Below, one piece after another: positions 15,855-23,765 of a stretch of 64,000 nt of DNA. Position 1 is the first letter of the stretch, and each line of letters opens with the position of its first letter. The translations under genes were made by a program, and so were the position numbers. The notes beneath the pieces are model-generated. The model worked only from the letters and a program-made list of their open reading frames with translations, made no database searches and was not told where the DNA came from. The stretch comes from an uncultured Eubacteriales bacterium (GTDB lineage: Bacteria > Bacillota > Clostridia > Peptostreptococcales > Anaerovoracaceae), in NCBI GenBank assembly GCA_902798745.1, contig CADBXM010000001.1, forward strand, positions 124,001 through 188,000, given 5' to 3'.

Positions 15855-17516
15855 ATGAGAAAGTATGAATGCAAATACGATATAAACTTCCGTAATCTCA
15901 AAGAGATAATGGACTTTGTCGTTGAAAAGTACGGCAATAACATCGGTTTCATCTACAAGAGTGCTGACCGGAAGACAAAGACAGAAGTCACATACAATAC
16001 ATTCAGAAAAGACATCGATACTGTCGGAGCCTATATGATCAGCAAGGGGCTGAAAGGCAAGAGGATCGCTGTTATGGGTCCGAATTCATACACGTGGCTC
16101 GCTGCGTATTACGGCATAGTGATCAATGCCGGCGTGGTGGTCCCGCTCGATAAAGGACTCCCAGAGGAAGAAATCATCAACTCGCTCATTAAGAGCAAGG
16201 CGGAAGCCCTGGTTTATGATGAAAGTCTGGGAATGGATTTCGAAAAGATATGTAAGGCAAAAGGGGTCTGCGTCAAAACACTGATCCCGATGTCCGAAAT
16301 CTCCCGCGATAAGCTCGACAGCTACGGGGGCCTCGTCGACAAGTACAGATCTGAATTCAAGGTGATAGACAACGACGCGACTGATATCATCGTGTTCACA
16401 TCGGGTACATCACAGGACGCCAAGGCGGCTCAGTTATCGCAGGCCAACATAGCTTCAACGATTTACGCGATGCGCAAAGTCGAGCCTATATACGAGGACG
16501 ATGTCGAGATGATACTCCTGCCGCTCCATCACGTTTTCGGCAATCAGGGCGTATTGATGTTCATCAGCAACGGCGCCACCAATGTGTTCTGCAGCGGACT
16601 CAAATACATCCAGAAAGAGCTTAAGGAATACGGCGTCACCGCGTTCTTCGCTGTGCCTCTGATCATCGAGGCCATGGTAGGCAAGGTGCTCAAGACGGCT
16701 GAGAAAGAAGGCAAGCTGGAGACTCTCGAGAAAGGTCGCAAGATCGCAAAAGCACTCCTTAAGGTGGGCATCGACATCAGACGCAAGCTGTTCAAGGACG
16801 TTATCGAGGGACTTGGCGGCAAGCTCAGATTCATGATCAGCGGAGCTTCGGGCCTTGATCGCAAGATACTCGAGTACGCTACCGATTTCGGTATCCTGAC
16901 AGTGCAGGGGTACGGACTTACCGAGACATCGCCGACCATCGCTTCCGAGAGCTACTTCTACAGAAGACCGGGCTCAGTGGGACACTTCATGTACGGAGTG
17001 GATTACAAGATCAACGACCCTGATGAGGATGGCATAGGAGAGCTCTTTGTCAAGGGCCCTAATGTTATGAAGGGCTATCTCGACGATGATGAAGCGAACG
17101 CCAAGGTGTTCGTGGACGGCTGGTTCAACACCGGAGACCTCTGCCGTGTGGATAAGGACGGTTATCTGTTCATCACCGGGCGCAAGAAGAATGTTATTGT
17201 GCTAAAGAACGGAAAGAACATCTATCCTGAGGAGATCGAGGCGCTTGTAGACAAGCTGCCATACGTCGTCGAAAATGTCGTGATGGGCGAAGAAAAGGGC
17301 GATGACTACAGGCTCGTGGCGCACATTGTATATGATCCGGAGGCTGAGGAGCTGAAGGGCAAGAGCGTGGAAGAGATACAGGCTATTGCGGACGCGGATA
17401 TTGACGCGATCAACAAGGATATGCCTAAGTACAAATCCATCAAGCAGGTATATCTCAGGACCGAGCCTTTCGAAAAGACCACGACTCAGAAGATCAAGAG
17501 GCGTACGGTCAAATAA
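15855..17516 (+). CDS. AMP-binding long-chain acyl-CoA synthetase-like protein
   Basis: 553 residues. ANL superfamily: the phosphate-binding loop is IIVFTSGTSQDAKAAQLS (diverged from the usual TSGTTGxPKG but keeping the Lys), then a YGLTETSPTIA motif, GWFNTGDLCRVD and the hinge/C-terminal GRKKNVIVLKNGKNIYPEEIE. It adenylates a carboxylic acid and transfers it to CoA, probably a fatty acid at the membrane surface. The ATG at 15855 has GAGGG 9 bp upstream; ATGs at 15828 and 15837 are possible. It stands alone between a terminator and the MurT-like gene. Confidence 0.86.
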   Translation: MRKYECKYDINFRNLKEIMDFVVEKYGNNIGFIYKSADRKTKTEVTYNTFRKDIDTVGAYMISKGLKGKRIAVMGPNSYTWLAAYYGIVINAGVVVPLDKGLPEEEIINSLIKSKAEALVYDESLGMDFEKICKAKGVCVKTLIPMSEISRDKLDSYGGLVDKYRSEFKVIDNDATDIIVFTSGTSQDAKAAQLSQANIASTIYAMRKVEPIYEDDVEMILLPLHHVFGNQGVLMFISNGATNVFCSGLKYIQKELKEYGVTAFFAVPLIIEAMVGKVLKTAEKEGKLETLEKGRKIAKALLKVGIDIRRKLFKDVIEGLGGKLRFMISGASGLDRKILEYATDFGILTVQGYGLTETSPTIASESYFYRRPGSVGHFMYGVDYKINDPDEDGIGELFVKGPNVMKGYLDDDEANAKVFVDGWFNTGDLCRVDKDGYLFITGRKKNVIVLKNGKNIYPEEIEALVDKLPYVVENVVMGEEKGDDYRLVAHIVYDPEAEELKGKSVEEIQAIADADIDAINKDMPKYKSIKQVYLRTEPFEKTTTQKIKRRTVK

Positions 17517-17535
17517 TAGTTACTGAATAACAATA

Positions 17536-17580
17536 TTTTGTGATATACATCTAAAATGCCACATCATTTTGTGATAGAAT
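17536..17580 (+). promoter_or_regulatory. Promoter region of the MurT/GatD-like pair with direct repeat
   Basis: TGATAGAAT (17572-17580) fits an extended -10. The 11-mer ATTTTGTGATA occurs twice, at 17535 and 17566, 31 bp apart (three helical turns), which suggests a regulator site. With this -10 a GTG at 17584 would lie at the transcription start, favouring the ATG at 17626 as the start codon. Confidence 0.4.
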
Positions 17581-17625
17581 GGTGTGGCAACTTTTATAGA
17601 AAAATACGGAGCGAAATCAAAAGAT

Positions 17626-18978
17626 ATGAATTTCAAAGCAGCACTCATTTACGGCAAGCTGATCAATTCCGCCATAAGGATAATTGACAGCTCGAGAGGT
17701 TCCAATAAAGCGGGCGAGATGGCTCTCGCAAAATGTCCGGACATGATAAAGCATTTCAAGGGTATAGACCCTTCGAAGGTGGTCTTTATCACGGGCACTA
17801 ACGGCAAGTCGACCACTACCAATCTCATCAACCACATCTTCACGAAGAGCGGTTATAATGTGGTCTGCAATCTTGAGGGAGCCAACTTGTTGCCTGGTAT
17901 ATGCACGGCTCTTATAAAGGCGTCGGATCTTTCCGGCAACATAAAGGCAGACTATCTTATTCTTGAGACCGACGAGAGATATCTCCACAAGATAAGAGAG
18001 AATCTAGAATGCAACAACTTACTGGTGACGAACATCATGAAGGATCAGGTACAGCGTAACGGAGATCCCGACTTTGTGTACCGCAAGATCGCAAAGGTGG
18101 TCAAAGACTTCAAGATGAATCTGTTCCTCAATGCCGATGAGCCTAGGGCGAGGTCTCTCGAGGACAACGGCGCCAAAGTGATCAGATATGGCGCTGAGAA
18201 GCACAGCAAGTCGTTTACGAAGGATGAGTCATTCCCAACGATGCCTTGCCCGAAATGTAAGCATAAGATCATATTCAAATACTACAACAACGACATGGTC
18301 GGGAACTTCAGATGCGTGAACTGCGGATTCGGAAGCGATGAGCCGGCAGACTACATCACAGAAAGCGCCGACTTTGAGGCTCGCACTTTCAGCGTGAACG
18401 GCGTCAAGTTCAACATGCCATACGAGCCACCTTACATGCTTTATAATTACTCAGCTGCTGTAGCGGTCGCCAAAGAGATAGGAGGCATCAGCGAAGAGAA
18501 ATCAGCCGAAGCGTTCGCGGATTTCAAGAACATAGGCGGCAGGCTCGAGACAATAGAGTACAAGGGCAAGAAGATACATTACATGAGGTTCAAACAGGAG
18601 AATCCTGAGACTCTTCAGAACTTCATAAACATCATAGCCGCGGATCCGGGAGAGAAAGCAGTTGTTGTCGGATTCGGTACGGTAGACGATATCACGCCGT
18701 TCTACATCAATTCATTCTACGGCTACGACTGCAACTTCTCGGCACTGGCCGACGCCAATATAAAGAAATTCCTCTGCGTGACCGACACCATTTGTTACGA
18801 CTCGGCAAACTGCCTAATTTACGGCGGGGCAGATCCGAATTTGATGGAAATCATCCCTACAGATGACAGCGCAAGGATCGCAGAAGCCATTGCAGCCCTC
18901 GACTGCGACAACGTATATCTCGATATGAAGCTCGAGGCGTTCGAAAATCTTAAGAATTATGTGGAGAAGGAGGCATAA
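17626..18978 (+). CDS. murT: MurT-like Mur ligase (lipid II isoglutaminyl synthase subunit homologue)
   Basis: 450 residues from the ATG at 17626; a GTG at 17584 would add 14. Mur-ligase P-loop GTNGKST (57-63), a Cys4 zinc ribbon inserted in the middle domain (Cys208, 211, 230, 233), and a C-terminal DUF1727-like domain. In characterised MurT-GatD complexes MurT activates the alpha-carboxyl of D-Glu in lipid II with ATP and GatD supplies ammonia. The normally strict DQLDRYGE segment reads KDQVQRNGD here (139-147), so this is a diverged member. The GatD-like gene starts 4 bp downstream, so the two are translationally linked. Same function is likely but not certain given the partner's lost active site. 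Confidence 0.82.
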   Translation: MNFKAALIYGKLINSAIRIIDSSRGSNKAGEMALAKCPDMIKHFKGIDPSKVVFITGTNGKSTTTNLINHIFTKSGYNVVCNLEGANLLPGICTALIKASDLSGNIKADYLILETDERYLHKIRENLECNNLLVTNIMKDQVQRNGDPDFVYRKIAKVVKDFKMNLFLNADEPRARSLEDNGAKVIRYGAEKHSKSFTKDESFPTMPCPKCKHKIIFKYYNNDMVGNFRCVNCGFGSDEPADYITESADFEARTFSVNGVKFNMPYEPPYMLYNYSAAVAVAKEIGGISEEKSAEAFADFKNIGGRLETIEYKGKKIHYMRFKQENPETLQNFINIIAADPGEKAVVVGFGTVDDITPFYINSFYGYDCNFSALADANIKKFLCVTDTICYDSANCLIYGGADPNLMEIIPTDDSARIAEAIAALDCDNVYLDMKLEAFENLKNYVEKEA

Positions 18979-18981
18979 AAA

Positions 18982-19737
18982 ATGAAGATAGCTTGGATGT
19001 ATCCTGACACACTGTTCCTGCATGGCGAGCGCGGCAACGTGCTGGCTCTTGAGAGATACGCTAAGGAGCTGGGCGCTGAGCCTGTTGTAGACAAGATAGA
19101 CTTTGAGACCGAGGGCTTTGACCCTGCTGATTATGACGTGATCTACTTCGGAGCAGGCGAGATATCGTCCTTTGAGAGCGTCATCAAGGACATGGAATCG
19201 TATAGAGATGCCCTTAAGGCATTTATCGAAGCCGGAAAGCCGCTCATCGTGACGGGCACCACTATGGCGATGTTCGGACAGAAGGTGAAGCGTGAAGACG
19301 GCAGCACCGTGGAGTGCGCGGGCTTTATCCCGGCAGAAGCTACTGAGCGTGAGTACGTTTATGGTGACGACCTGCATATAGAGGCCGACTACAACGGAAA
19401 ACACATGGAGATAGTAGGCAACCAGATCCAGATGGAAAACATCTCATTTAAAGAAGAGGGTGACTTCAAGGGATTCGGTAAGGTAGTTTACGGAATGGGC
19501 AATAACGGCAGAGACGGGATAGAGGGAGTTATGTATAAGAACTCAGTGTTCACCAATCTGCTTGGGCCTGTGCTGATCTGTAACCCATGGTTTACAAGCG
19601 GTATCATAAGAGCCGCTGCGGAAGTCTCGGGAGAGACTTTGGCGGAGAAGGACCCTGACTTTGAACTGGAACTGAAATCTATAGAAATGAAAAAGGCATT
19701 TATTGCAAACAAAAAGCCCGGCTCATTTGGACAATAG
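18982..19737 (+). CDS. GatD-like class I glutamine amidotransferase homologue lacking catalytic Cys and His
   Basis: 251 residues. The overall frame matches GatD: LFLHGERGNVLALERYAKEL at the N terminus, an IYFGAGEISSFE segment, and GNNGRDGIEGVMYKN near the C terminus. The nucleophile loop that should read like CGGYQLLG is TGTTMAMFG (91-99) with no Cys; the only Cys residues are 112 and 200. The catalytic His segment TYLHGP is TNLLGP (191-196), with Leu in place of His. It is therefore probably not a glutaminase. It may be a structural partner for the MurT-like ligase, which would then use free ammonia or another nucleophile. The gene is intact and directly coupled to murT. Confidence 0.8.
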   Translation: MKIAWMYPDTLFLHGERGNVLALERYAKELGAEPVVDKIDFETEGFDPADYDVIYFGAGEISSFESVIKDMESYRDALKAFIEAGKPLIVTGTTMAMFGQKVKREDGSTVECAGFIPAEATEREYVYGDDLHIEADYNGKHMEIVGNQIQMENISFKEEGDFKGFGKVVYGMGNNGRDGIEGVMYKNSVFTNLLGPVLICNPWFTSGIIRAAAEVSGETLAEKDPDFELELKSIEMKKAFIANKKPGSFGQ

Positions 19738-19754
19738 TACTCGGGGAAACAGGA

Positions 19755-19798
19755 AAAAAGACCGGACCATTCCGCAAGGATATGGTCCGGATTTTTTT
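19755..19798. terminator. Bidirectional terminator between gatD-like and CHAP genes
   Basis: A 9-bp stem CCGGACCAT / ATGGTCCGG (19762-19770, 1982-90 of the same line) with an inner TCC-GCAA-GGA hairpin. It has seven T on the plus-strand side and an A-run (T-run on the minus strand) on the other, so it serves both converging genes. Confidence 0.9.
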
Positions 19799-20411
19799 AT
19801 ATCTTTATTCTACCGTAGCCTGCGATTACCGAATCGCTCAGATGATATCTTTTCTGTCTGCATCGGTCGCTTGAATTACCCTCGACAGTATAGACTTTGT
19901 CTTCTACAACAGCGGTCACGATGCCAACGTGATCGAGTTCTCCATCGCCTTCCCAGTCAAAGAAGATGAGATCGTTGGCGGCAGGGGTGCTGCCGGGATC
20001 CATCCACTGGTCTCTGTCTTTGAACCAGTTGGCCCCATCTTTTACCATCGCGAAACTCGGCGCGATCCCTTCGGAGATATAGTTCTGTGTATCTTCACAC
20101 CAGGACACAAAGCATGCACACCATTCCTGATGCGAGCCGAAACCAAACCACTTCCAGAATTTCTTTCCGCCCTTATTACCTACCTGAGCAAGCGCCTCGT
20201 TTATAAAAGGCGTATCTTCGGCGACGGAAGTTTTGATAGCGACTTCGGAGTCATATTTGTTAGCTCCTATACGGTTGCCGAGCAACGCTCCGCCTACGAT
20301 GGCGATTATTGCTACCAGTCCCAAGACAATCAAACGGCGCTTGAGAGCCTGTTTGTTTTTCCGCCTTCTTATTTCTCTTCTGATTTCAGCATCTGTCATT
20401 TTGTTTTCCAT
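19797..20411 (-). CDS. Membrane-anchored CHAP-domain peptidoglycan hydrolase-like protein
   Basis: 204 residues from the ATG at 20411; the ATG at 20399 (MTDAE) is an alternative. A very basic N terminus and one membrane helix (about 27-45) precede an extracellular CHAP domain: WCACFVSWCEDT with the presumed nucleophile Cys, then LDHVGIVTAV with the His and YTVEGNSSD. CHAP enzymes are amidases or endopeptidases acting on peptidoglycan. The domain is related to the one encoded at 21210 (both contain KK[FY]WKW before the Cys). A TATATT box lies 6 bp before the first ATG, so the message may be nearly leaderless. Confidence 0.82.
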   Translation of the reverse strand: MENKMTDAEIRREIRRRKNKQALKRRLIVLGLVAIIAIVGGALLGNRIGANKYDSEVAIKTSVAEDTPFINEALAQVGNKGGKKFWKWFGFGSHQEWCACFVSWCEDTQNYISEGIAPSFAMVKDGANWFKDRDQWMDPGSTPAANDLIFFDWEGDGELDHVGIVTAVVEDKVYTVEGNSSDRCRQKRYHLSDSVIAGYGRIKI

Positions 20412-20429
20412 AGGTATAATATACATTAT

Positions 20430-20458
20430 TAGACAAGCCGCGACAAATGATATATTAT
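20430..20458 (+). promoter_or_regulatory. Promoter of the gene at 20482
   Basis: TAGACA (20430-20435), 17-bp spacer, TATTAT (20453-20458), divergent from the CHAP gene on the other strand. Confidence 0.5.
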
Positions 20459-20481
20459 GAACAACAGAAAAACTCAAGACC

Positions 20482-21060
20482 ATGGAAAAGAAAACGAACA
20501 CTAAAACAAAACAGAGAATAATCGCGCTTGCTATCATGGCAGCGGTCTTACTTTTGGTGACGGCGCTCATCAGTGGTATAAGCACGTATAAATCCAAAAG
20601 GGCGAACGAGAAACTCGACAGCGTCGATATGTATAAGATGCACGAGTTTTCTGAGAAGAACTCTGCTTCCGTGATGAAGGCGATGTCTTCCGGTGACAGC
20701 AATAAGCTGGCAAAGCTGATGATCACTTCCGAAGGCGCAGAGGCTGTGATGGAGTTTGCTGACTGGAAGAAAGCCGACTTCGATAAGGCGATATCCATGG
20801 GCTCGGGCAGCCTTGACGCGGGTCCGGATGACAACGGACTGATGGAGATCAGTGAGAGGTTCTTTGTGGATGTCGGCGACGAAAGGTATCTGCTCTTCAT
20901 AGAGACTTCCACCTCCAGATGGGGTAGGAACAACGACGGCATAAGCGCCGTTGCAGTGACTACTTTCGATCATTTCGACGAACTCGAATGGAAGTGGAAC
21001 GGCGAACCCGATGAGAATAGCGTACTGGCCGGTGAGTTGCTTTGGAATAAAGCCGAATAG
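20482..21060 (+). CDS. Unrecognised membrane-anchored protein between two CHAP genes
   Basis: 192 residues; family not recognised. A Lys/Thr-rich N terminus is followed by one membrane helix (about 13-33), a charged helical stretch (YKSKRANEKLDSVDMYKMHEFSEKN), and an extracellular domain of ~120 residues ending in alternating strands (RYLLFIETSTSRWG, AVAVTTFDHFDELEWKWNG). No enzyme motif is visible. The flanking CHAP genes hint at a cell-wall role. The start ATG has only a weak ribosome-binding site. Confidence 0.7.
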   Translation: MEKKTNTKTKQRIIALAIMAAVLLLVTALISGISTYKSKRANEKLDSVDMYKMHEFSEKNSASVMKAMSSGDSNKLAKLMITSEGAEAVMEFADWKKADFDKAISMGSGSLDAGPDDNGLMEISERFFVDVGDERYLLFIETSTSRWGRNNDGISAVAVTTFDHFDELEWKWNGEPDENSVLAGELLWNKAE

Positions 21061-21116
21061 CCCGGAAATGATCGCAGGTAGGCTGCGCGTCAGTCTTAAA
21101 TTATAAATAGAATTGT

Positions 21117-21205
21117 TGACCCCCTTTCGGAGTACATGTTAAAAATGTTTGATACTGTGAGAAAGTATTTCCGCAGTTTAGAAGGACAGATACTCAAAGG
21201 GGTCA
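21117..21205 (+). promoter_or_regulatory. Leader with sequence complementary to the downstream ribosome-binding site
   Basis: TGACCCCCTTT (21117-21127) is complementary, with one bulge, to AAAGGGGTCA (21196-21205), which contains the ribosome-binding site of the gene at 21210. If both lie on one transcript the pairing would block translation. TTGACC at 21116 with TTAAAA 17 bp on is an alternative promoter reading of the upstream arm. Confidence 0.35.
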
Positions 21206-21209
21206 TATA

Positions 21210-22292
21210 ATGAATATAAGATCAATGAAAATCAAGCGGATATCAATAGCCTTGCTTTTGATGTTCGCTCTTTCTTTTGGAAGCGTGTTTGCAGCGGACG
21301 AGATCCCGGCAAACGATGCAGGCATTGGCACGCAGGCAGAAACTCCTGCCAGCGATGCAGGTGATGGTGCTCAGATAGAGACTCCGGTATTGGTGTTAGC
21401 CGACAATTCTGAGAAGGCTACAGCTAAGACCACAGGAGTCGTAAAGAAAGGAAAATACTATTATTATTACTATCCTAAGACCGGAAAAAAGAGGACGAAA
21501 AAAGGCTTTGTCACGTACAAAAACAAGCTTTACTACATCAGCGGTAGAAAGGGCAGGATAGTCACCAACAAGACTTTCAAGGTCAAAAAGAAGTATTACC
21601 ACGCACGTAAGAACGGTAAGATCGCTACCGGTGTTTACAAATGGAATAAGAAACTTAATTATTCCGATCCTGAGACCGGGGAGTGGATAAAAAAGGAATG
21701 CATCGTAACCTGGAAAGGCGATAAATACTACGTCAGAAAGGGTGGCACGATTGCTGTAAAGGATGTCTTTACATATAAGAACAAGCCTTATCAAGCCGGT
21801 GATGACGGAAAACTGGTAATAATACCTATCCCCGACAATGGTAATGCCGTACTGAAAGTGGCAAAGGAACAGGTCGGGATCATGACGGGCAAGAAGTACT
21901 GGAAGTGGTACTTCCATACGAAGTTCAAGGATACCGATAGAACACCTTGGTGCGGCGCGTTCGTAGCGTGGTGTTTCAACGAGGCCGGCGAATATGACAG
22001 AGTGGCCCCTGTCAAGAAGCACGGAAACCTCGGTTATGTGCCTAGTTATACGTCATACGCAAATAAACATGGCAAATGGGTCAAAAAAAGCAAAGCCAGA
22101 GGAGGAGACATAGTCATCTACTACGGAAGCGTACACGTGGGGCTGGTGGAAGGCATCTGGAACGGCTACCTGATCACCATAGAAGGCAACGCCGGGCCGA
22201 CATCGTATATCCGAGGCGCACCGGGCGCAGTAGTACGCAGGATCCATCCGATAGATAGCTGGAAGCAAAAAGGCGTCATCCGCGTATTCTAG
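21210..22292 (+). CDS. Secreted CHAP-domain protein with Tyr/Lys-rich wall-binding-like repeats
   Basis: 360 residues. Signal peptide to about residue 28 (ALSFGSVFA-AD). An Ala/Asp/Thr-rich linker leads to basic repeats of the type GKYYYY..KNGK (about 78-200), resembling cell-wall-binding repeats of Gram-positive surface proteins. The C-terminal CHAP domain has WCGAFVAWCFNEAG with the nucleophile Cys and SVHVGLVEGI with the His, then TIEGNAG. It is probably a secreted wall hydrolase that binds the envelope through charge. ATG at 21210 follows AAAGGGG. It is followed 21 bp later by the G5/3D gene. Confidence 0.82.
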   Translation: MNIRSMKIKRISIALLLMFALSFGSVFAADEIPANDAGIGTQAETPASDAGDGAQIETPVLVLADNSEKATAKTTGVVKKGKYYYYYYPKTGKKRTKKGFVTYKNKLYYISGRKGRIVTNKTFKVKKKYYHARKNGKIATGVYKWNKKLNYSDPETGEWIKKECIVTWKGDKYYVRKGGTIAVKDVFTYKNKPYQAGDDGKLVIIPIPDNGNAVLKVAKEQVGIMTGKKYWKWYFHTKFKDTDRTPWCGAFVAWCFNEAGEYDRVAPVKKHGNLGYVPSYTSYANKHGKWVKKSKARGGDIVIYYGSVHVGLVEGIWNGYLITIEGNAGPTSYIRGAPGAVVRRIHPIDSWKQKGVIRVF

Positions 22293-22313
22293 CGATAGGA
22301 TGCCGGAGGACAA

Positions 22314-23765
22314 ATGGCAGAAGAGAAAAAGGCAGAAACGATTAGTACAGAAGAGAATAACAAGAAAGAGGAATTTAAGCTAAAGCGTGAAACGATACAG
22401 CTCGAGCGTGAGGAGCTCCGCAAGAAGATAGCCGAAATACTCGAGGCCAATTACGAAAGACTCGAGCGTGAGGCGGAAAAGCTCGCGCCAGGTTTTGATT
22501 ACGAAAAAGAGGCGGAGGAGCTGAAAGCTGAGGAGGAGGCTGAGCTCGCAGCCTTTGAGTGGGCTGACGGAACAGAGAAAGAAGAGTCCGAAGTAGGTAC
22601 AGTCGAAGCAGCGGTAGCAGAGGCGGCCGAGAATGAAGCAGAAGTGGCTGAAGTTGAAGGACCGGCGAAGGAAAAACCGCTACCTCCGGCGAAAGTTTCA
22701 CATTCGAAATATCCTAAGCCAAAGAAAGAATACAAGTCGAAAGCAGCAAGAGCGATTCTAGGCGACAGGAATAACAGAGTTCTGGCTGCTGCACTGCTTA
22801 TGCTTGTGATCTTTACAGGCTATCAGGCATGGGACTATCTGGTGCCTAAGACAGTTTCACTCGTCTATACTACCTATGACGGTATGAGCCAAGCGGACTA
22901 CGCTACAAAAGCAAGGACGGCAGGCGATGTTTTCGACGAACTAACAGCCGGAGCGGCTCCGGAGAGCAGTGACATCAAGATAAGCGACAACGATCTGATG
23001 AACACCCCTAAAGAAATGCCGGTAGCTAACGGTACTGAGATAGACATACTGAAGGCTACCGAGGCAAAGGCGAAGATCGCAGGAAAAAAAAGCACGCTAT
23101 GGCTGGTGCCGGGCACAGTGGAGGACAATCTGAAGCTCAACGAAGTCTCCTATGATGAGGATGACGAGATAAAACCTGCCTTGGACAAGAGTGTGGATGA
23201 AGATACGAAGATAACGGTCAATGAGATCCACTATAAAGTCAAAGAAAAGAAAGAAGAAGTAGAGGCCGTGAATAAGGTGATACTCGATCCGTCGATGACT
23301 TCGGGCGTTCAGGAGACCGAAGAGGGTAATGACGGTGAGGGAATTTTCACGTATACGACCAAATACGTTAATGGTAAGAAGAAAGGCACTAAGCGCGAAG
23401 TAAAGGAGTGGATCACCGAGCCTCATGACAATGTGCTCAGACTGGGAACATCGGCGACAGGTAATTCAGGCGAATATATCGTTACGATGACATTCACGGC
23501 AAATACGACCGCTTATACTGCAGGCCCGGGAGCAAGAGGCGCCCTTGGTCAGGCAGTACATGTGGGTACTTGCGCAGTAGATCCGCGCTTTGTGAGCCTC
23601 CGCTCAGAACTTTGGGTAGAGGGTTATGGCTATGCATATGCCAATGACACGGGTGGTGCTGTCAAAGGTAATGTAGTAGACTTATATATGAGCTCCAGAG
23701 GGCAGTGTATCAGCTGGGGCAGGAGAAATGTGACGGCTTATGTAATAGTCCCTGAGGAAGACTGA
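22314..23765 (+). CDS. YabE-like G5 and 3D domain cell-wall protein
   Basis: 483 residues. A long acidic, coiled-coil-rich N-terminal part (1-140) stays in the cytoplasm; one membrane helix follows (about 160-178). Outside are DUF348-like ubiquitin-fold segments, a G5 domain (about 300-375, VDEDTKITVNEIHYKVKEKK) and a C-terminal 3D domain. The three aspartates that name it are present (VDPRFV, ANDTGGAVKG, VVDLYM). The 3D fold is related to the double-psi barrel of lytic transglycosylases such as MltA and YuiC. Probable role: peptidoglycan cleavage or remodelling. The unusually long cytoplasmic region is a distinctive feature. Its stop codon overlaps the next start by one base. Confidence 0.85.
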   Translation: MAEEKKAETISTEENNKKEEFKLKRETIQLEREELRKKIAEILEANYERLEREAEKLAPGFDYEKEAEELKAEEEAELAAFEWADGTEKEESEVGTVEAAVAEAAENEAEVAEVEGPAKEKPLPPAKVSHSKYPKPKKEYKSKAARAILGDRNNRVLAAALLMLVIFTGYQAWDYLVPKTVSLVYTTYDGMSQADYATKARTAGDVFDELTAGAAPESSDIKISDNDLMNTPKEMPVANGTEIDILKATEAKAKIAGKKSTLWLVPGTVEDNLKLNEVSYDEDDEIKPALDKSVDEDTKITVNEIHYKVKEKKEEVEAVNKVILDPSMTSGVQETEEGNDGEGIFTYTTKYVNGKKKGTKREVKEWITEPHDNVLRLGTSATGNSGEYIVTMTFTANTTAYTAGPGARGALGQAVHVGTCAVDPRFVSLRSELWVEGYGYAYANDTGGAVKGNVVDLYMSSRGQCISWGRRNVTAYVIVPEED

